Source of the DNA: JACMRI01 sp043778625
GTDB lineage: Bacteria > Bacteroidota > Bacteroidia > UBA4408
Reading direction: 5' to 3'
Assembly: GCA_043778625.1 (NCBI GenBank)
Contig: JAYWFU010000023.1
Location: 1-31,806, forward strand
Length of the DNA stretch: 31,806 bases
The first letter of the stretch is position 1, and the number at the start of each line of letters is the position of its first letter. The position numbers and the translations under genes were made by a program. The notes beneath the pieces were generated by a model that saw nothing but the letters and a program-made list of their open reading frames with translations, had not been told where the DNA came from and made no database searches. Below, one piece after another: positions 7,553 to 17,429 of this stretch.

Positions 7553-9763
7553 TTAATTTCCTAATTCCGAAATAAATTTAATACGCATTAATCGTATTTC
7601 AGTTTCTTCAAAATCTGAACCTAGCTCTATTAATGCTTCGGGTACGCTATCAATTTCTGATTCTTTAAAATAATCAAAAATTTCATCTTGTTTGTCTTCA
7701 TCCATTACATCATTGATATAGTAATTGATGTTAACTTTTGTACCGCTCGACACAATGCTTTCTACCTCGGTTATTAACTCATTAAGCTTAATCCCTTTGG
7801 CACGTGCTATTTCCTCAAAACCTACTTTTTTATCAATATTTTGAATTATATGTACTTTTAATCCCGACTTGTTTACTACCGATTTAACCACCATATCTTG
7901 CGGGCGGTCAATTTCATTTTCTGCTACATATTTGGCTATTAAATCAATAAATTCTTTACCAAAACGTACTGCCTTACCCGCTCCTACACCAGTAATGTTT
8001 TTCATGTCGTCCATAGTAATTGGATACTGCGTAGCCATATCTTCTAACGAGGGGTCTTGAAACACTACAAACGGAGGTACTTGTTTTTGCTTAGCAATTT
8101 TCTTACGTAAATCTTTAAGCATAGCAAACAATGTTTCATCAGCTACTCCCCCACCCTTTCCTGCACCTGCTTCGGCGTCTTCATCCTCTTGTACGTCTAT
8201 CTCAAAATCATGATCTTTAGTAAATTTAATCGAAAATGGTTTTTCCAAATATTCTTTTCCTTTCTCGGTAATTTTAAGTAACCCGTAAGCCTCTACATCT
8301 TTGGTCAAAAAGCCGTTTACAATAGTTTGGCGCACCACCGCTGCCCAGTGTTTTGGGTTACTATCGCCTTTGCCAAAAAACTTTAATTTATCGTGTTTAA
8401 ACTGTTTAATAACACTGTTGTTGGTACCTGTTATTATGTGTATTAAATGCTCGTCTTTATACTGCTCTTTAGTTAATAATATAGTATCTAATAATAGGCA
8501 AATGTCGTCTTCGGCCTCAAATTTTTCTTTAGGATACAGGCAGTTGTCGCACATTTTATTGCAACCTTCCTCAGCAAAAACTTCTCCAAAATAGTTCAAT
8601 AATTGCTTACGTCGGCACGATGAACATTCGGCAAATGCAATAACCTCACTTATTAATTCCTTACCTACTTCTTGTTCAGCTACTGGTTTTCCATTCAAAA
8701 ATTTGGCTAATTTATCTACATCTTTTTGCGCATAAAAAGCAATACAATTTCCCTCACCTCCATCTCGTCCTGCACGCCCAGTTTCTTGGTAGTATCCCTC
8801 CAAACTTTTAGGCATGTCATAGTGTATTACAAAACGTACATCGGGTTTGTCAATACCCATACCAAAGGCAATAGTAGCTACTATTACGTTGGTATCTTCC
8901 ATCAAGAAAGCATCTTGAATACCTGCACGCTCCTTGGCTTCTAACCCAGCGTGATAGGGCGATGCGTTAATTCCGTTTACTTTTAATACACCTGCTATTT
9001 CCTCTACTTTTTTGCGACTTAAACAATAAATAATGCCCGACTTTCCGTTGGTTGATTTAATGTATTTAATCATATCCTTCATCACATTAGATGTTTTAGG
9101 ACGCACTTCGTAGTATAAATTATCACGGTTAAACGACGACTTAAATATAGCCGCGTTTTCCATGCCTAAGTTTTTCATAATATCTTGCTGCACTTTAGGT
9201 GTGGCCGTGGCGGTAAGCGCAATAATTGGCACACTACCAATAGCTTCGATAATGCTACGCAAACGGCGATATTCAGGTCTGAAATCATGCCCCCATTCGG
9301 ATATACAATGTGCTTCGTCAATGGCAAAGAATGATATTTCTATTTCTTTAAAAAATGCAATATTTTCTTCCTTAGTAAGCGATTCGGGCGCAACGTATAA
9401 TAACTTAGTAACGCCCGACTTAATATCTTTTTTTACATTAGCTATTTCAGTTTTATTTAATGAGGAATTTAAAAAATGGGCAATACCATCGTTTTCGCTC
9501 ACGTTGCGCAGTGCATCCACTTGGTTTTTCATTAATGCAATAAGTGGCGAAACTACTATACACGTTCCGTTTTGTATTAATGCTGGCAATTGGTAACACA
9601 TTGATTTACCACCGCCTGTAGGCATTATTACAAATGTATCGTTACCACTTAATAAATTATTAATTACTTGCTCTTGTGTGCCTTTAAATTTATTAAAACC
9701 AAAATATTTTTGCAAGTGGCTTTTTAAATCAGTGGTTTGGGGTGTTAATGTAGCTGATGACAT
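7553..9763 (-). CDS. recQ: ATP-dependent DNA helicase RecQ
   Basis: 736 aa 3'-5' DNA helicase for recombination and replication-fork repair. Helicase motifs are in order: Walker A TGGGKS (49-54), DEAH (149-152) with the RecQ aromatic-rich loop CISEWGHDF, ALTATATP, and motif VI ETGRAGRDG. A zinc-binding subdomain follows (CSSCRRK and CNKMCDNC), then an RQC winged helix, and an HRDC domain (about 545-625, including ITGVGAGKAVRFG). About 100 further residues resemble the helical extension common in Bacteroidota RecQ. A low-complexity acidic/glycine linker (about 515-540) separates RQC and HRDC. The start at 9763 is the only ATG that keeps the N-terminal helicase helix. It is transcribed alone, divergent from the permease gene and convergent with the propeller gene. 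Confidence 0.96.
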   Translation of the reverse strand: MSSATLTPQTTDLKSHLQKYFGFNKFKGTQEQVINNLLSGNDTFVIMPTGGGKSMCYQLPALIQNGTCIVVSPLIALMKNQVDALRNVSENDGIAHFLNSSLNKTEIANVKKDIKSGVTKLLYVAPESLTKEENIAFFKEIEISFFAIDEAHCISEWGHDFRPEYRRLRSIIEAIGSVPIIALTATATPKVQQDIMKNLGMENAAIFKSSFNRDNLYYEVRPKTSNVMKDMIKYIKSTNGKSGIIYCLSRKKVEEIAGVLKVNGINASPYHAGLEAKERAGIQDAFLMEDTNVIVATIAFGMGIDKPDVRFVIHYDMPKSLEGYYQETGRAGRDGGEGNCIAFYAQKDVDKLAKFLNGKPVAEQEVGKELISEVIAFAECSSCRRKQLLNYFGEVFAEEGCNKMCDNCLYPKEKFEAEDDICLLLDTILLTKEQYKDEHLIHIITGTNNSVIKQFKHDKLKFFGKGDSNPKHWAAVVRQTIVNGFLTKDVEAYGLLKITEKGKEYLEKPFSIKFTKDHDFEIDVQEDEDAEAGAGKGGGVADETLFAMLKDLRKKIAKQKQVPPFVVFQDPSLEDMATQYPITMDDMKNITGVGAGKAVRFGKEFIDLIAKYVAENEIDRPQDMVVKSVVNKSGLKVHIIQNIDKKVGFEEIARAKGIKLNELITEVESIVSSGTKVNINYYINDVMDEDKQDEIFDYFKESEIDSVPEALIELGSDFEETEIRLMRIKFISELGN

Positions 9764-9800
9764 TAGGATATGTTTTTTTTTAAATTTAATGCTTGTAAAT

Positions 9801-9822
9801 AATTGAGGTTATTATCTCAATT
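9801..9822. promoter_or_regulatory. Perfect inverted repeat in the recQ/permease divergent spacer
   Basis: AATTGAG (9801-9807) is followed after 8 bases by CTCAATT (9816-9822), an exact 7-bp inverted repeat. It lies 38 bp upstream of the recQ start and 138 bp upstream of the permease start. Position and symmetry fit an operator for a dimeric regulator, or less likely a hairpin in the recQ leader. No strong Bacteroidota TAnnTTTG promoter was found nearby; TACTTTAG on the minus strand (9839-9832) differs at one base and could be the recQ -7 element. Confidence 0.3.
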
Positions 9823-9960
9823 TGTTGCTTACTAAAGTAACTATAAAAACTGAATAATTGGTTGTAATTTAATTTTAAAATAGCCTTAATTTAACTCGCA
9901 AATAATAGTATCTTCGGAACAAAATCAAGTTAACTACTAAAATTTAAAACAATTACAATT

Positions 9961-11448
9961 ATGTCAAATTCAATTTGGAGACGTAAGCCCATCAGTGCTT
10001 TTGAAGCTGATATGAAAAAAAGCGAATTAAAACGAGTACTTACCAAGTGGGGACTAACCAGCTTGGGTATTGGTGCTGTAATAGGTGGCGGAATTTTTAC
10101 ACTTACAGGTATTGCTGCGCATGATTTTGCGGGTCCTGCCTTAGCATTATCATTTGTAATAGCTGGTGTAGGCTGCGTGTTTGCCGCATTATGCTATGCT
10201 GAATTTGCATCGGTACTGCCCGTGGAGGGTTCAGCTTATGCTTACGCTTACGGTACAGTAGGTGAGTTTTTTGCGTGGTTTATTGGTTGGAACTTAATAC
10301 TCGAATACATGATGGGGGCTACTACAGTAGCCGTAGCATGGAGTGGTTATTTTGGTAAATTACTACACCTATTTCATATTAATTTGCCTTTATGGATGAT
10401 GTACGACACCACCACTGCCGCAGCAAAAGCAATAGAACTGGGCGTAGCAGCACCATCGTTTGCATTTAACTTACCTGCATTTTTAATTACTTGGGTAGTT
10501 ACTGCCATATTGGTTAAGGGTATTAAAGAGGCTGCAAGCACTAACAATATTATTGTAATTGTAAAACTTGCCGTAGTGTTGTTTGTAATTATAGTAGGTG
10601 CGTTTTATGTTGATACCGCTAACTGGCATCCATTTATACCCGCCACCGTAACCGACCCTGTAACGCTTAAAGAAAGTTTTGGTTGGAATGGTGTAATAAC
10701 CGCAGCCACTATTGTGTTTTTTGCCTATATAGGTTTTGATGCCGTAAGTACACAAGCGGGCGAAGCTATTAATCCTAAGAAAGATGTGCCTTTTGCTATT
10801 ATTGCTTCGTTAATAATATGTACAGTATTATATATTTTAGTTTCGTTAGTACTTACTGGTATGGTACCTTATAATAAGTTAGATATTACTGCGCCAGTAG
10901 CTTCAGCGTTTGAAGGTGTGGGTTTAACGTGGGCGGTTTTTCTTATTGTTATAGCAGCCACTGCAGGTTTATTTTCGGTAATGTTGGTTATGATGTTGGC
11001 TCAAACACGTATATTTTTGGGTATGGCCAAAGATGGTTTACTACCACGTGGTTTATTTGGCGATTTGCATCCTACGTTTAAAACTCCTTATAAATCAACC
11101 ATTTTGGTAGGTTTAATAGTTTCGATTGTGGCTGCAGTAACTCCTATTAACAAAATATCGGAAATGTGTAGTATGGGTACGTTACTAGCATTTGCAATGG
11201 TATCAGCCGCAGTTATGTTATTACGTTATACTAAGCCTGAGTTAGAGCGCCCTTACCGCACGCCAGCGGTGTACGTAATAGGTACGTTAGGGGTGGCTTT
11301 TAATTTATTTTTAATGAAATTTGTACGTCCCGAAACTTGGATAGCATTTTTAGTTTGGGGAACCATTGGTGTAATTGTTTACTTTGCTTACAGTTACAAG
11401 CGTAGCAACTTACATAACTCTACTGACCAAAATCAAGATACGGTTTAA
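9961..11448 (+). CDS. APC superfamily amino acid permease (CAT-like)
   Basis: 495 aa integral membrane protein with about 12 hydrophobic segments. The first helix contains IGAVIGGGIFTLTG, the unwound-helix substrate site of amino acid/polyamine/organocation (APC) transporters. This is followed by the conserved CYAEFASVLPVEGSAYAYAY region and a GFDAVSTQAGEAINPKKDVP loop. The short N-terminal cytoplasmic segment and these motifs resemble the bacterial CAT subgroup (YfnA/GkApcT type), which takes up neutral or cationic amino acids with protons. Substrate cannot be fixed from sequence. It opens a four-gene plus-strand run and is preceded by a 197-bp spacer. The ATG at 9961 has only an AT-rich, SD-less leader. 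Confidence 0.93.
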   Translation: MSNSIWRRKPISAFEADMKKSELKRVLTKWGLTSLGIGAVIGGGIFTLTGIAAHDFAGPALALSFVIAGVGCVFAALCYAEFASVLPVEGSAYAYAYGTVGEFFAWFIGWNLILEYMMGATTVAVAWSGYFGKLLHLFHINLPLWMMYDTTTAAAKAIELGVAAPSFAFNLPAFLITWVVTAILVKGIKEAASTNNIIVIVKLAVVLFVIIVGAFYVDTANWHPFIPATVTDPVTLKESFGWNGVITAATIVFFAYIGFDAVSTQAGEAINPKKDVPFAIIASLIICTVLYILVSLVLTGMVPYNKLDITAPVASAFEGVGLTWAVFLIVIAATAGLFSVMLVMMLAQTRIFLGMAKDGLLPRGLFGDLHPTFKTPYKSTILVGLIVSIVAAVTPINKISEMCSMGTLLAFAMVSAAVMLLRYTKPELERPYRTPAVYVIGTLGVAFNLFLMKFVRPETWIAFLVWGTIGVIVYFAYSYKRSNLHNSTDQNQDTV

Positions 11449-11480
11449 CTCACCACACTATAAAATTTAACACTTACATT

Positions 11481-12251
11481 ATGAGTATATTTCACACTGC
11501 GGAACGTGTATCCAATATGGATAAATCCGACAATATAATTTTTCAACGTTCGATATTTGCCTACTACGAAGCCGCTAAATTAGTAAGCGGACAAGTGCTT
11601 GAAATAGGTACTGGCGAAGGTTACGGACTAAAAATAATTTCGGAAAAGGCTGATAAATTTATTACCATTGATAAATTTGACCAGCAAATAAATAGTAAAG
11701 AGTTTACCAACGTGGAGTTTGTGAAAATGAATATTCCGCCGCTCACAGGCTTTGCCAACGATACGTTTGATTATGTAATTTCGTTTCAAGTAATTGAACA
11801 TATTGAGGACGATTTAGCCTACCTCAAAGAAATACAGCGTGTACTAAAACCTGGTGGAAAATTTATTTGTACCACGCCTAACATCACGCAATCGCTTACA
11901 CGTAACCCTTGGCATGTGCGCGAATACACGTTTACCGAACTAGAAACTCTTGCACTTAAAGCATTTAGTAGCGTAGAAAAACTAGGCGTATTTGGTAATG
12001 CAACCATTAACGATTATAACGAAAAAAATAAGGTGTCGATACGTAAAATTACACGCTTTGATATTTTTAACCTACAATACCGCTTACCTCGCCAATTATT
12101 ACAAATACCTTACGACATACTTAACCGTATGAACCGCAAAAAATTATTGGATAATAATTATAGCCTTGCAAGCCAAATAACAGTAAACGACTACTCCATA
12201 GCGCCAATAACCAATGAGGCGTTAGATTTGTTTTACATTATGCAAAAATAA
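11481..12251 (+). CDS. Class I SAM-dependent methyltransferase (type 11)
   Basis: 256 aa. The Rossmann methyltransferase core is visible: motif I VLEIGTGEGYG (39-49), an acidic strand-2 end at ITIDKFD, motif II YVISFQVIEHIEDD (about 95-108) and the post-core LKPGGKFICTTPN (about 124-136). The fold transfers a methyl group from SAM; the substrate is unknown. The C-terminal about 90 residues, rich in Arg/Asn/Tyr, are not a standard domain and may set specificity. Similar enzymes act on lipids, quinones or sugars, so the call stays general. It begins 32 bp after the permease gene and ends 14 bp before the TamB-like gene, pointing to co-transcription. Confidence 0.88.
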   Translation: MSIFHTAERVSNMDKSDNIIFQRSIFAYYEAAKLVSGQVLEIGTGEGYGLKIISEKADKFITIDKFDQQINSKEFTNVEFVKMNIPPLTGFANDTFDYVISFQVIEHIEDDLAYLKEIQRVLKPGGKFICTTPNITQSLTRNPWHVREYTFTELETLALKAFSSVEKLGVFGNATINDYNEKNKVSIRKITRFDIFNLQYRLPRQLLQIPYDILNRMNRKKLLDNNYSLASQITVNDYSIAPITNEALDLFYIMQK

Positions 12252-12265
12252 ATTACAAAAATTGC

Positions 12266-15200
12266 TTGAAACGCATTTACAAAATATTAGGTACTCTACT
12301 CCTGCTACTATTATTGTTAGTAGGAACGGGGTACGCAATATTAAAAAGCGCACGTGTACAAACACTATTAGTAAACATTGCCACTACTTACCTAAGTAAT
12401 AAGTTACACACCACCGTAAGTGTAGGTGGCGTAGATGTAGAGCTAATGAATAAGGTGGTGCTACAAGATGTACTAATTATGGATTTGCACAACGATACCA
12501 TAGTACATGCCAACGCATTAAAAATAACATTAGGAAAGCTCGATACCGAAAAAGGAAATTTTAAAATAATTAAAACTACCTTAGATAATGCAGTAATTAA
12601 AGTGGCTAAATATCCTAACGAAAAAGGATTAAATTTTCAGTTTATTATTGATGCGTTTGATGATGGTAAGCCCAAAGACACCACTAAAAACACGCCCTTT
12701 AAATTATTATGCCATAATTTTGATTTAGTAAATTGCAACTTTGAGTACAACGACTATCGTAAGAAACGAGGCAAAGTAGGTTACTTAAATTGGGATTATT
12801 TAAAATTTACCAAAATTAATGGAAACCTCAGCAATATTGATGTATTTAACGATAGTGCGCAGGCTGATTTAAACCATTTTGCGTGCAAAGAAAAATCAGG
12901 GTTTGAAGTAAAATCGTTAGATGCCTGCGCCACATTTGCAGGTAATAAAATGAAATATAAGCACATGAAACTAATAACGCCAAACTCTAGTATTAATGGC
13001 GATGTTAATTTTTACATGAACAGCTTTGACGATTTTGACGATTTTTTTGAAAAAGTACAGCTCGTTACTCACTTGCAAAATTCGCAATTAAATATGTGCG
13101 ACTTAGTGTATTTTGCGGAGGAACTTACTGGTATGAACAAAATAGTAACTATTAAAAATGTAGAAACAACAGGCAATATAGCCGATTTTACGGCTAAAAA
13201 TATTGATTTAAAATTTGGTAAATCGTCGCAATTAATAGGTAAAATACACATGACGGGGCTACCCGATGCCAACAATACCTTGTTTGACGCACGTATTAAA
13301 AAACTGGTTACCAACAAGGAAGATATTGAAGGCATACCACTACCCCCATTTACCGAACATAAGTATATTGACCTGCCCCCTAACGCTGCAGCGCTTGGTA
13401 ACATTACTTACGAGGGCGATTATACTGGGTTTTACTATAATTTTGTAACTTATGGTAAACTTACTACTGCCCTTGGTACTGCCACTACCGACATCAAAAT
13501 AAATTACGATTTAGACAAAGAAACTACCACCTACAAGGGTAATATAAGTACTAATAATTTTGATTTAGGAACTCTTTTGCATCAAAAAGAAGTGGGATTA
13601 ATAAGTATGAACGGCGTTATTGATGGATACGAATTTAATGCTGCTACGGCAAAGTTTACATTTGACGGCACAATAAATAGGGTGGATTATAACAACTATT
13701 CGTATACAAATATTGCTACTAAAGGTTCGTTTGCTCGCAATGTATTTAAGGGCAATGTAGTAAGCAACGACCCCAACGCCAAACTTAATTTTGAGGGCAG
13801 TATTGATTATACCAAACGTTTCCCAACGCTTGATTTCACGGCTAATATAGCTCGTTTAGATTTATATACCACGCACTTAACTACTGACATTGCACCCACA
13901 ATTTTTTCGGGTAATAGCAAGGTGCATTTTTCGGGTAATAGTATTGACGATGCGCAAGGCAACGCACAAATAAATGATATTGTACTTAATTTTAACAACA
14001 AACAATACGCATTAAATAATTTAACCGTGCAGGCGCAAAATTATGGTAAGCGAGAGCGGAGCATAAACGTGCAATCATCATTTTTTGATGCCGATATTAA
14101 TGGCGCATTTACACTATCTACATTGCCCGAATCGTTTAAAAATTTAGCTAATTATTACCTCAGTAATTTTGAACAAGTTAAAACACTTAAAGCCAAACCC
14201 ACCAACGATGCGTTTGACTATAACCTTGTATTTAAAAACGTACAGCCTATATGCGACTGGCTACTACCCGAATTAAAAATAGCCCCTAACAGTAAGCTAC
14301 ACGGTAACTACAACGCACAACAAAAAGATATTAATGTGCAGGCCAGCAGTAATAGTATTACTTACGCAGGCTATGTGTTTAATAATTTAAAAACATCAGT
14401 AACACGTAATAACCAAAGTATTGAGAGCTATACCACGCTTGATGCTATACAACTTACGGATAGCATTAGCTTAAAAAACGTAGTGCTAAGTGCCAATGCT
14501 ACCAATAACTTAATTAACTATAATTTTGCCTACAACAATAATTACAAAATAAAAAACAGTGGCAGCATTAGTGGCAATGCAGTATTTGCAACTAATAATG
14601 TAATTAACTGTAAACTCAATGCATCACAAATTATATTGGCCGATAGCGTTTGGAACATAGCTCCCAACAGCTTAATAAGCATAGATAGTAGCGGTATTAG
14701 TATTGATAAATTTATGGTGCAACTTAATAATTCAACCCAGCAAATTATGGCGGAAGGTAGTATATCTAAAAACCCACGCAAAGAATTATTTGTGCAGATT
14801 AAAGATTTTAACACCGCTAATTTTAACGAGTATTTAAAAAGTAATGATGTAGCTATGAAGGGTGTTTTAAACAGCACAATTACGCTAAGTAACCTGTACA
14901 ACAAAACCAAAATACTGGCTAATGTTAATTTGGATTCGTTGCATATTAATAACGAATTATTAGGCAAATTCAAACTAAATTCAACGTACGACTACGCCAA
15001 ACAAGCCGTAGTTATTGATGGTACAGGCATACGCAACGACTTAAATTCAATAACCATAAATGGTTATTACTACACTAATAAAGCTGATGCCTTTGATATT
15101 AATTTTGGTTTAACTCAAACACCACTTAGCATAATTAATATGTTTACTAGCGGTATATTGAGTAATATAAAGGGCAACGTAGCTGGTAATGTAAAACTAT

Positions 15201-16711
15201 TAGGTAGTGCCAAAAAACCTTATTTAAAAGGCGTACTTAACGCTACCGATGCAGGTTTTAAGGTTGATTACTTAAATACTTACTATACTTTTAGCCACAA
15301 AATAATAATAAACGAAAATAGCATACGTGCTACTGATGCACTACTCAGCGACGAATTTGGTAACACTGCCAAAACACAATTTGGACTAACACATAATTAT
15401 TTTACTAATTTTAAATTTGATGTGTTAATGGAAACTGAGCGTTTTCATTGCTTAAATTTAACGGCATCGCAAAACGATATGTTTTATGGGCAAGCCTACG
15501 CCAAAGGCTATATGCGCCTTACAGGCCCAGTCGAAAACATTAAATTTGATATTAGTGCCCGCACTCTTACAGGCTCGCACTTATATATACCCATGAGTAC
15601 CCCCGACGATGTAGGCGAAAGCGAGTTTATACATTTTGTAACAAAAAACAAAGCACAACCTATTGTAGCACAAAAAAAATTCAACGGACTATCAATGAAT
15701 TTTGATTTAGAAATAACACGCGATGCCCTTGCCGAAATAGTATTTGACGATAAAGTAGGCGATGTTATTAAGGGGCATGGCAATGGTAATATTCGTATGG
15801 AAATAAACTCATTTGGGCAGTTTGATATGTATGGCGAGTACAAAATAAATGATGGCGATTATTTATTTACACTTAAAAACATACTCAACAAACATTTTAT
15901 AATAGAACCTGGAGGCACAGTAACCTGGACAGGCGACCCTTATGATGCCGATATGAACATGACAGCCACCTATAAAGTAAATGCGTCGTTAGCACCCATA
16001 CTTAGTACTGATAATAACACTACCACAACTGCATATAACAAACCTATACCTGTGTCGTGCAAACTGTTGCTTACCAACAAGCTAATGAACCCCAATGTAA
16101 ACTTTGCTATTGATTTAAGTAATAGTCGTATTGACCAATCAGTAAAAGATGAATTTAACAGTACCGTACGCCCTGATGATATCCAGGAAATTAATCGCCA
16201 AGTGTTTTCACTGTTATTACAATCATCGTTTCTTACTCCTTCAGGTAGAGTAAGTGCATTAACAGGCACAGGCGGTAATGCAGGTTCGGGCGCAGCTACC
16301 AGCTCGGTTGAACTACTTACAAGCCAATTAAATAACTGGTTATCGGGCTCAGTAAAAGGGCTAGATCTAAATGTAAAATACCTACCTCCTACTCAAAATA
16401 GCGGGCAGCAAGCGGGTGTAAATTTTAGTACGCAATTATTAAACGAACGCCTAGACGTGCAAGGTAATTTCGGAGTAAATTCAAGTGCAAATTCAACCAC
16501 AGCAAAGGGTACAAATTATTATGTGAGCGATTTAAAACTCGAATACAAGCTAACTTCCGACGGACGCATACGCCTGAAGGCATACAACATAACCAACGAC
16601 GTGAGTACACTAACCGCTAATGGGCTATATACCCAAGGCGTGGGGTTGGCCTACAGGCGTGAGTTTGACCGCTTGAGAGATGCGTTTCATAAAAATAAAA
16701 CTGTAAATTAA
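12266..16711 (+). CDS. TamB-like translocation/assembly module protein (DUF490)
   Basis: 1481 aa. An N-terminal membrane anchor (about 8-26, a Leu-rich stretch ending GTGYAIL) is followed by a very long beta-rich periplasmic region with AsmA/TamB-like repeats such as GN.. and LD..I.. strands. The C-terminal about 450 residues match the TamB/DUF490 pattern: a GHGNGNIRMEI strand, an INDGDYLFTL repeat, the IIEPGGTVTWTGDPYDADMN block, VNFAIDL, the INRQVFSLLL helix and a final YTQGVGLAYRREFD. TamB-like proteins bridge the inner and outer membranes and help outer-membrane assembly or lipid transport. The start is TTG at 12266: no in-frame ATG occurs until about residue 62, which would delete the anchor, and the preceding gene ends 14 bp upstream. 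No Omp85/TamA partner gene is adjacent. Confidence 0.9.
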   Translation: MKRIYKILGTLLLLLLLLVGTGYAILKSARVQTLLVNIATTYLSNKLHTTVSVGGVDVELMNKVVLQDVLIMDLHNDTIVHANALKITLGKLDTEKGNFKIIKTTLDNAVIKVAKYPNEKGLNFQFIIDAFDDGKPKDTTKNTPFKLLCHNFDLVNCNFEYNDYRKKRGKVGYLNWDYLKFTKINGNLSNIDVFNDSAQADLNHFACKEKSGFEVKSLDACATFAGNKMKYKHMKLITPNSSINGDVNFYMNSFDDFDDFFEKVQLVTHLQNSQLNMCDLVYFAEELTGMNKIVTIKNVETTGNIADFTAKNIDLKFGKSSQLIGKIHMTGLPDANNTLFDARIKKLVTNKEDIEGIPLPPFTEHKYIDLPPNAAALGNITYEGDYTGFYYNFVTYGKLTTALGTATTDIKINYDLDKETTTYKGNISTNNFDLGTLLHQKEVGLISMNGVIDGYEFNAATAKFTFDGTINRVDYNNYSYTNIATKGSFARNVFKGNVVSNDPNAKLNFEGSIDYTKRFPTLDFTANIARLDLYTTHLTTDIAPTIFSGNSKVHFSGNSIDDAQGNAQINDIVLNFNNKQYALNNLTVQAQNYGKRERSINVQSSFFDADINGAFTLSTLPESFKNLANYYLSNFEQVKTLKAKPTNDAFDYNLVFKNVQPICDWLLPELKIAPNSKLHGNYNAQQKDINVQASSNSITYAGYVFNNLKTSVTRNNQSIESYTTLDAIQLTDSISLKNVVLSANATNNLINYNFAYNNNYKIKNSGSISGNAVFATNNVINCKLNASQIILADSVWNIAPNSLISIDSSGISIDKFMVQLNNSTQQIMAEGSISKNPRKELFVQIKDFNTANFNEYLKSNDVAMKGVLNSTITLSNLYNKTKILANVNLDSLHINNELLGKFKLNSTYDYAKQAVVIDGTGIRNDLNSITINGYYYTNKADAFDINFGLTQTPLSIINMFTSGILSNIKGNVAGNVKLLGSAKKPYLKGVLNATDAGFKVDYLNTYYTFSHKIIINENSIRATDALLSDEFGNTAKTQFGLTHNYFTNFKFDVLMETERFHCLNLTASQNDMFYGQAYAKGYMRLTGPVENIKFDISARTLTGSHLYIPMSTPDDVGESEFIHFVTKNKAQPIVAQKKFNGLSMNFDLEITRDALAEIVFDDKVGDVIKGHGNGNIRMEINSFGQFDMYGEYKINDGDYLFTLKNILNKHFIIEPGGTVTWTGDPYDADMNMTATYKVNASLAPILSTDNNTTTTAYNKPIPVSCKLLLTNKLMNPNVNFAIDLSNSRIDQSVKDEFNSTVRPDDIQEINRQVFSLLLQSSFLTPSGRVSALTGTGGNAGSGAATSSVELLTSQLNNWLSGSVKGLDLNVKYLPPTQNSGQQAGVNFSTQLLNERLDVQGNFGVNSSANSTTAKGTNYYVSDLKLEYKLTSDGRIRLKAYNITNDVSTLTANGLYTQGVGLAYRREFDRLRDAFHKNKTVN

Positions 16712-16728
16712 AAAACATATTAGTATAC

Positions 16729-17403
16729 ATGTATAACATTTTAAGTACTATTAAATTATTGGTTGTTATTGGTGTGAGTATAGTTACGCTAACAGCCTTT
16801 GCCCCAACTTACCAAATTGGATTATTAAAATACAATGGTGGAGGAGATTGGTATGCCAACAAAGAAACTTCGTTGCCCAACCTTATTGCGTTTTGTAACC
16901 AAGAACTACATACCAACTTTATGCCCGAACAAGGCATTGTTGATGTAGGTAGCCCTGATTTGTATAGCTACCCACTAATACACATGACAGGGCATGGCAA
17001 CGTATTATTTAGCACGCAAGAAGCACAAAATTTGCGTAACTACTTAATTGGCGGAGGTTTCCTACACATATCCGACAACTATGGTATGGATAAATTTATA
17101 CGCCCGCAACTCAAAAAAGTATTTCCTGAACTGGAACTAGTAGAGCTGCCTTACTCCCACCCTATTTACCACCAGCACTACGATTTTGCTAATGGTTTGC
17201 CCAAAATACACGAGCACGATAATAAACCACCTAAGGGTTGGGGATTAATATACAACGGGCAGTTAGTATGTTTTTATGACCAAGAGTGCGACTTAGGCGA
17301 TGGCTGGGAAAACTATGAAATACACAAGGATAGCGAGGCTACACACAAAAAAGCATTGCAAATGGGCGCCAATATTGTGCAGTACGCTATGATGCGTAAG
17401 TAA
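16729..17403 (+). CDS. Exported DUF4159 domain protein
   Basis: 224 aa with a signal peptide or N-terminal anchor (about 1-24). The body matches DUF4159 as I know it: IGLLKYNGGGDWYAN near the start, a glutamine-amidotransferase-like centre with LIHMTGHGNV and a GGGFLHISDNYG loop, then PYSHPIYHQHYDF and GWGLIYNGQLVCFYDQECDLGDGWE. Function is unknown. In many bacteria DUF4159 proteins occur in membrane-associated clusters with MoxR/DUF58/BatA-type genes, but none is present here. It is 17 bp downstream of the TamB-like gene, suggesting an envelope role, and converges on mazG. Confidence 0.88.
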   Translation: MYNILSTIKLLVVIGVSIVTLTAFAPTYQIGLLKYNGGGDWYANKETSLPNLIAFCNQELHTNFMPEQGIVDVGSPDLYSYPLIHMTGHGNVLFSTQEAQNLRNYLIGGGFLHISDNYGMDKFIRPQLKKVFPELELVELPYSHPIYHQHYDFANGLPKIHEHDNKPPKGWGLIYNGQLVCFYDQECDLGDGWENYEIHKDSEATHKKALQMGANIVQYAMMRK

Positions 17404-17429
17404 TATAGGCTAATTAGGTTTTAAAAACA

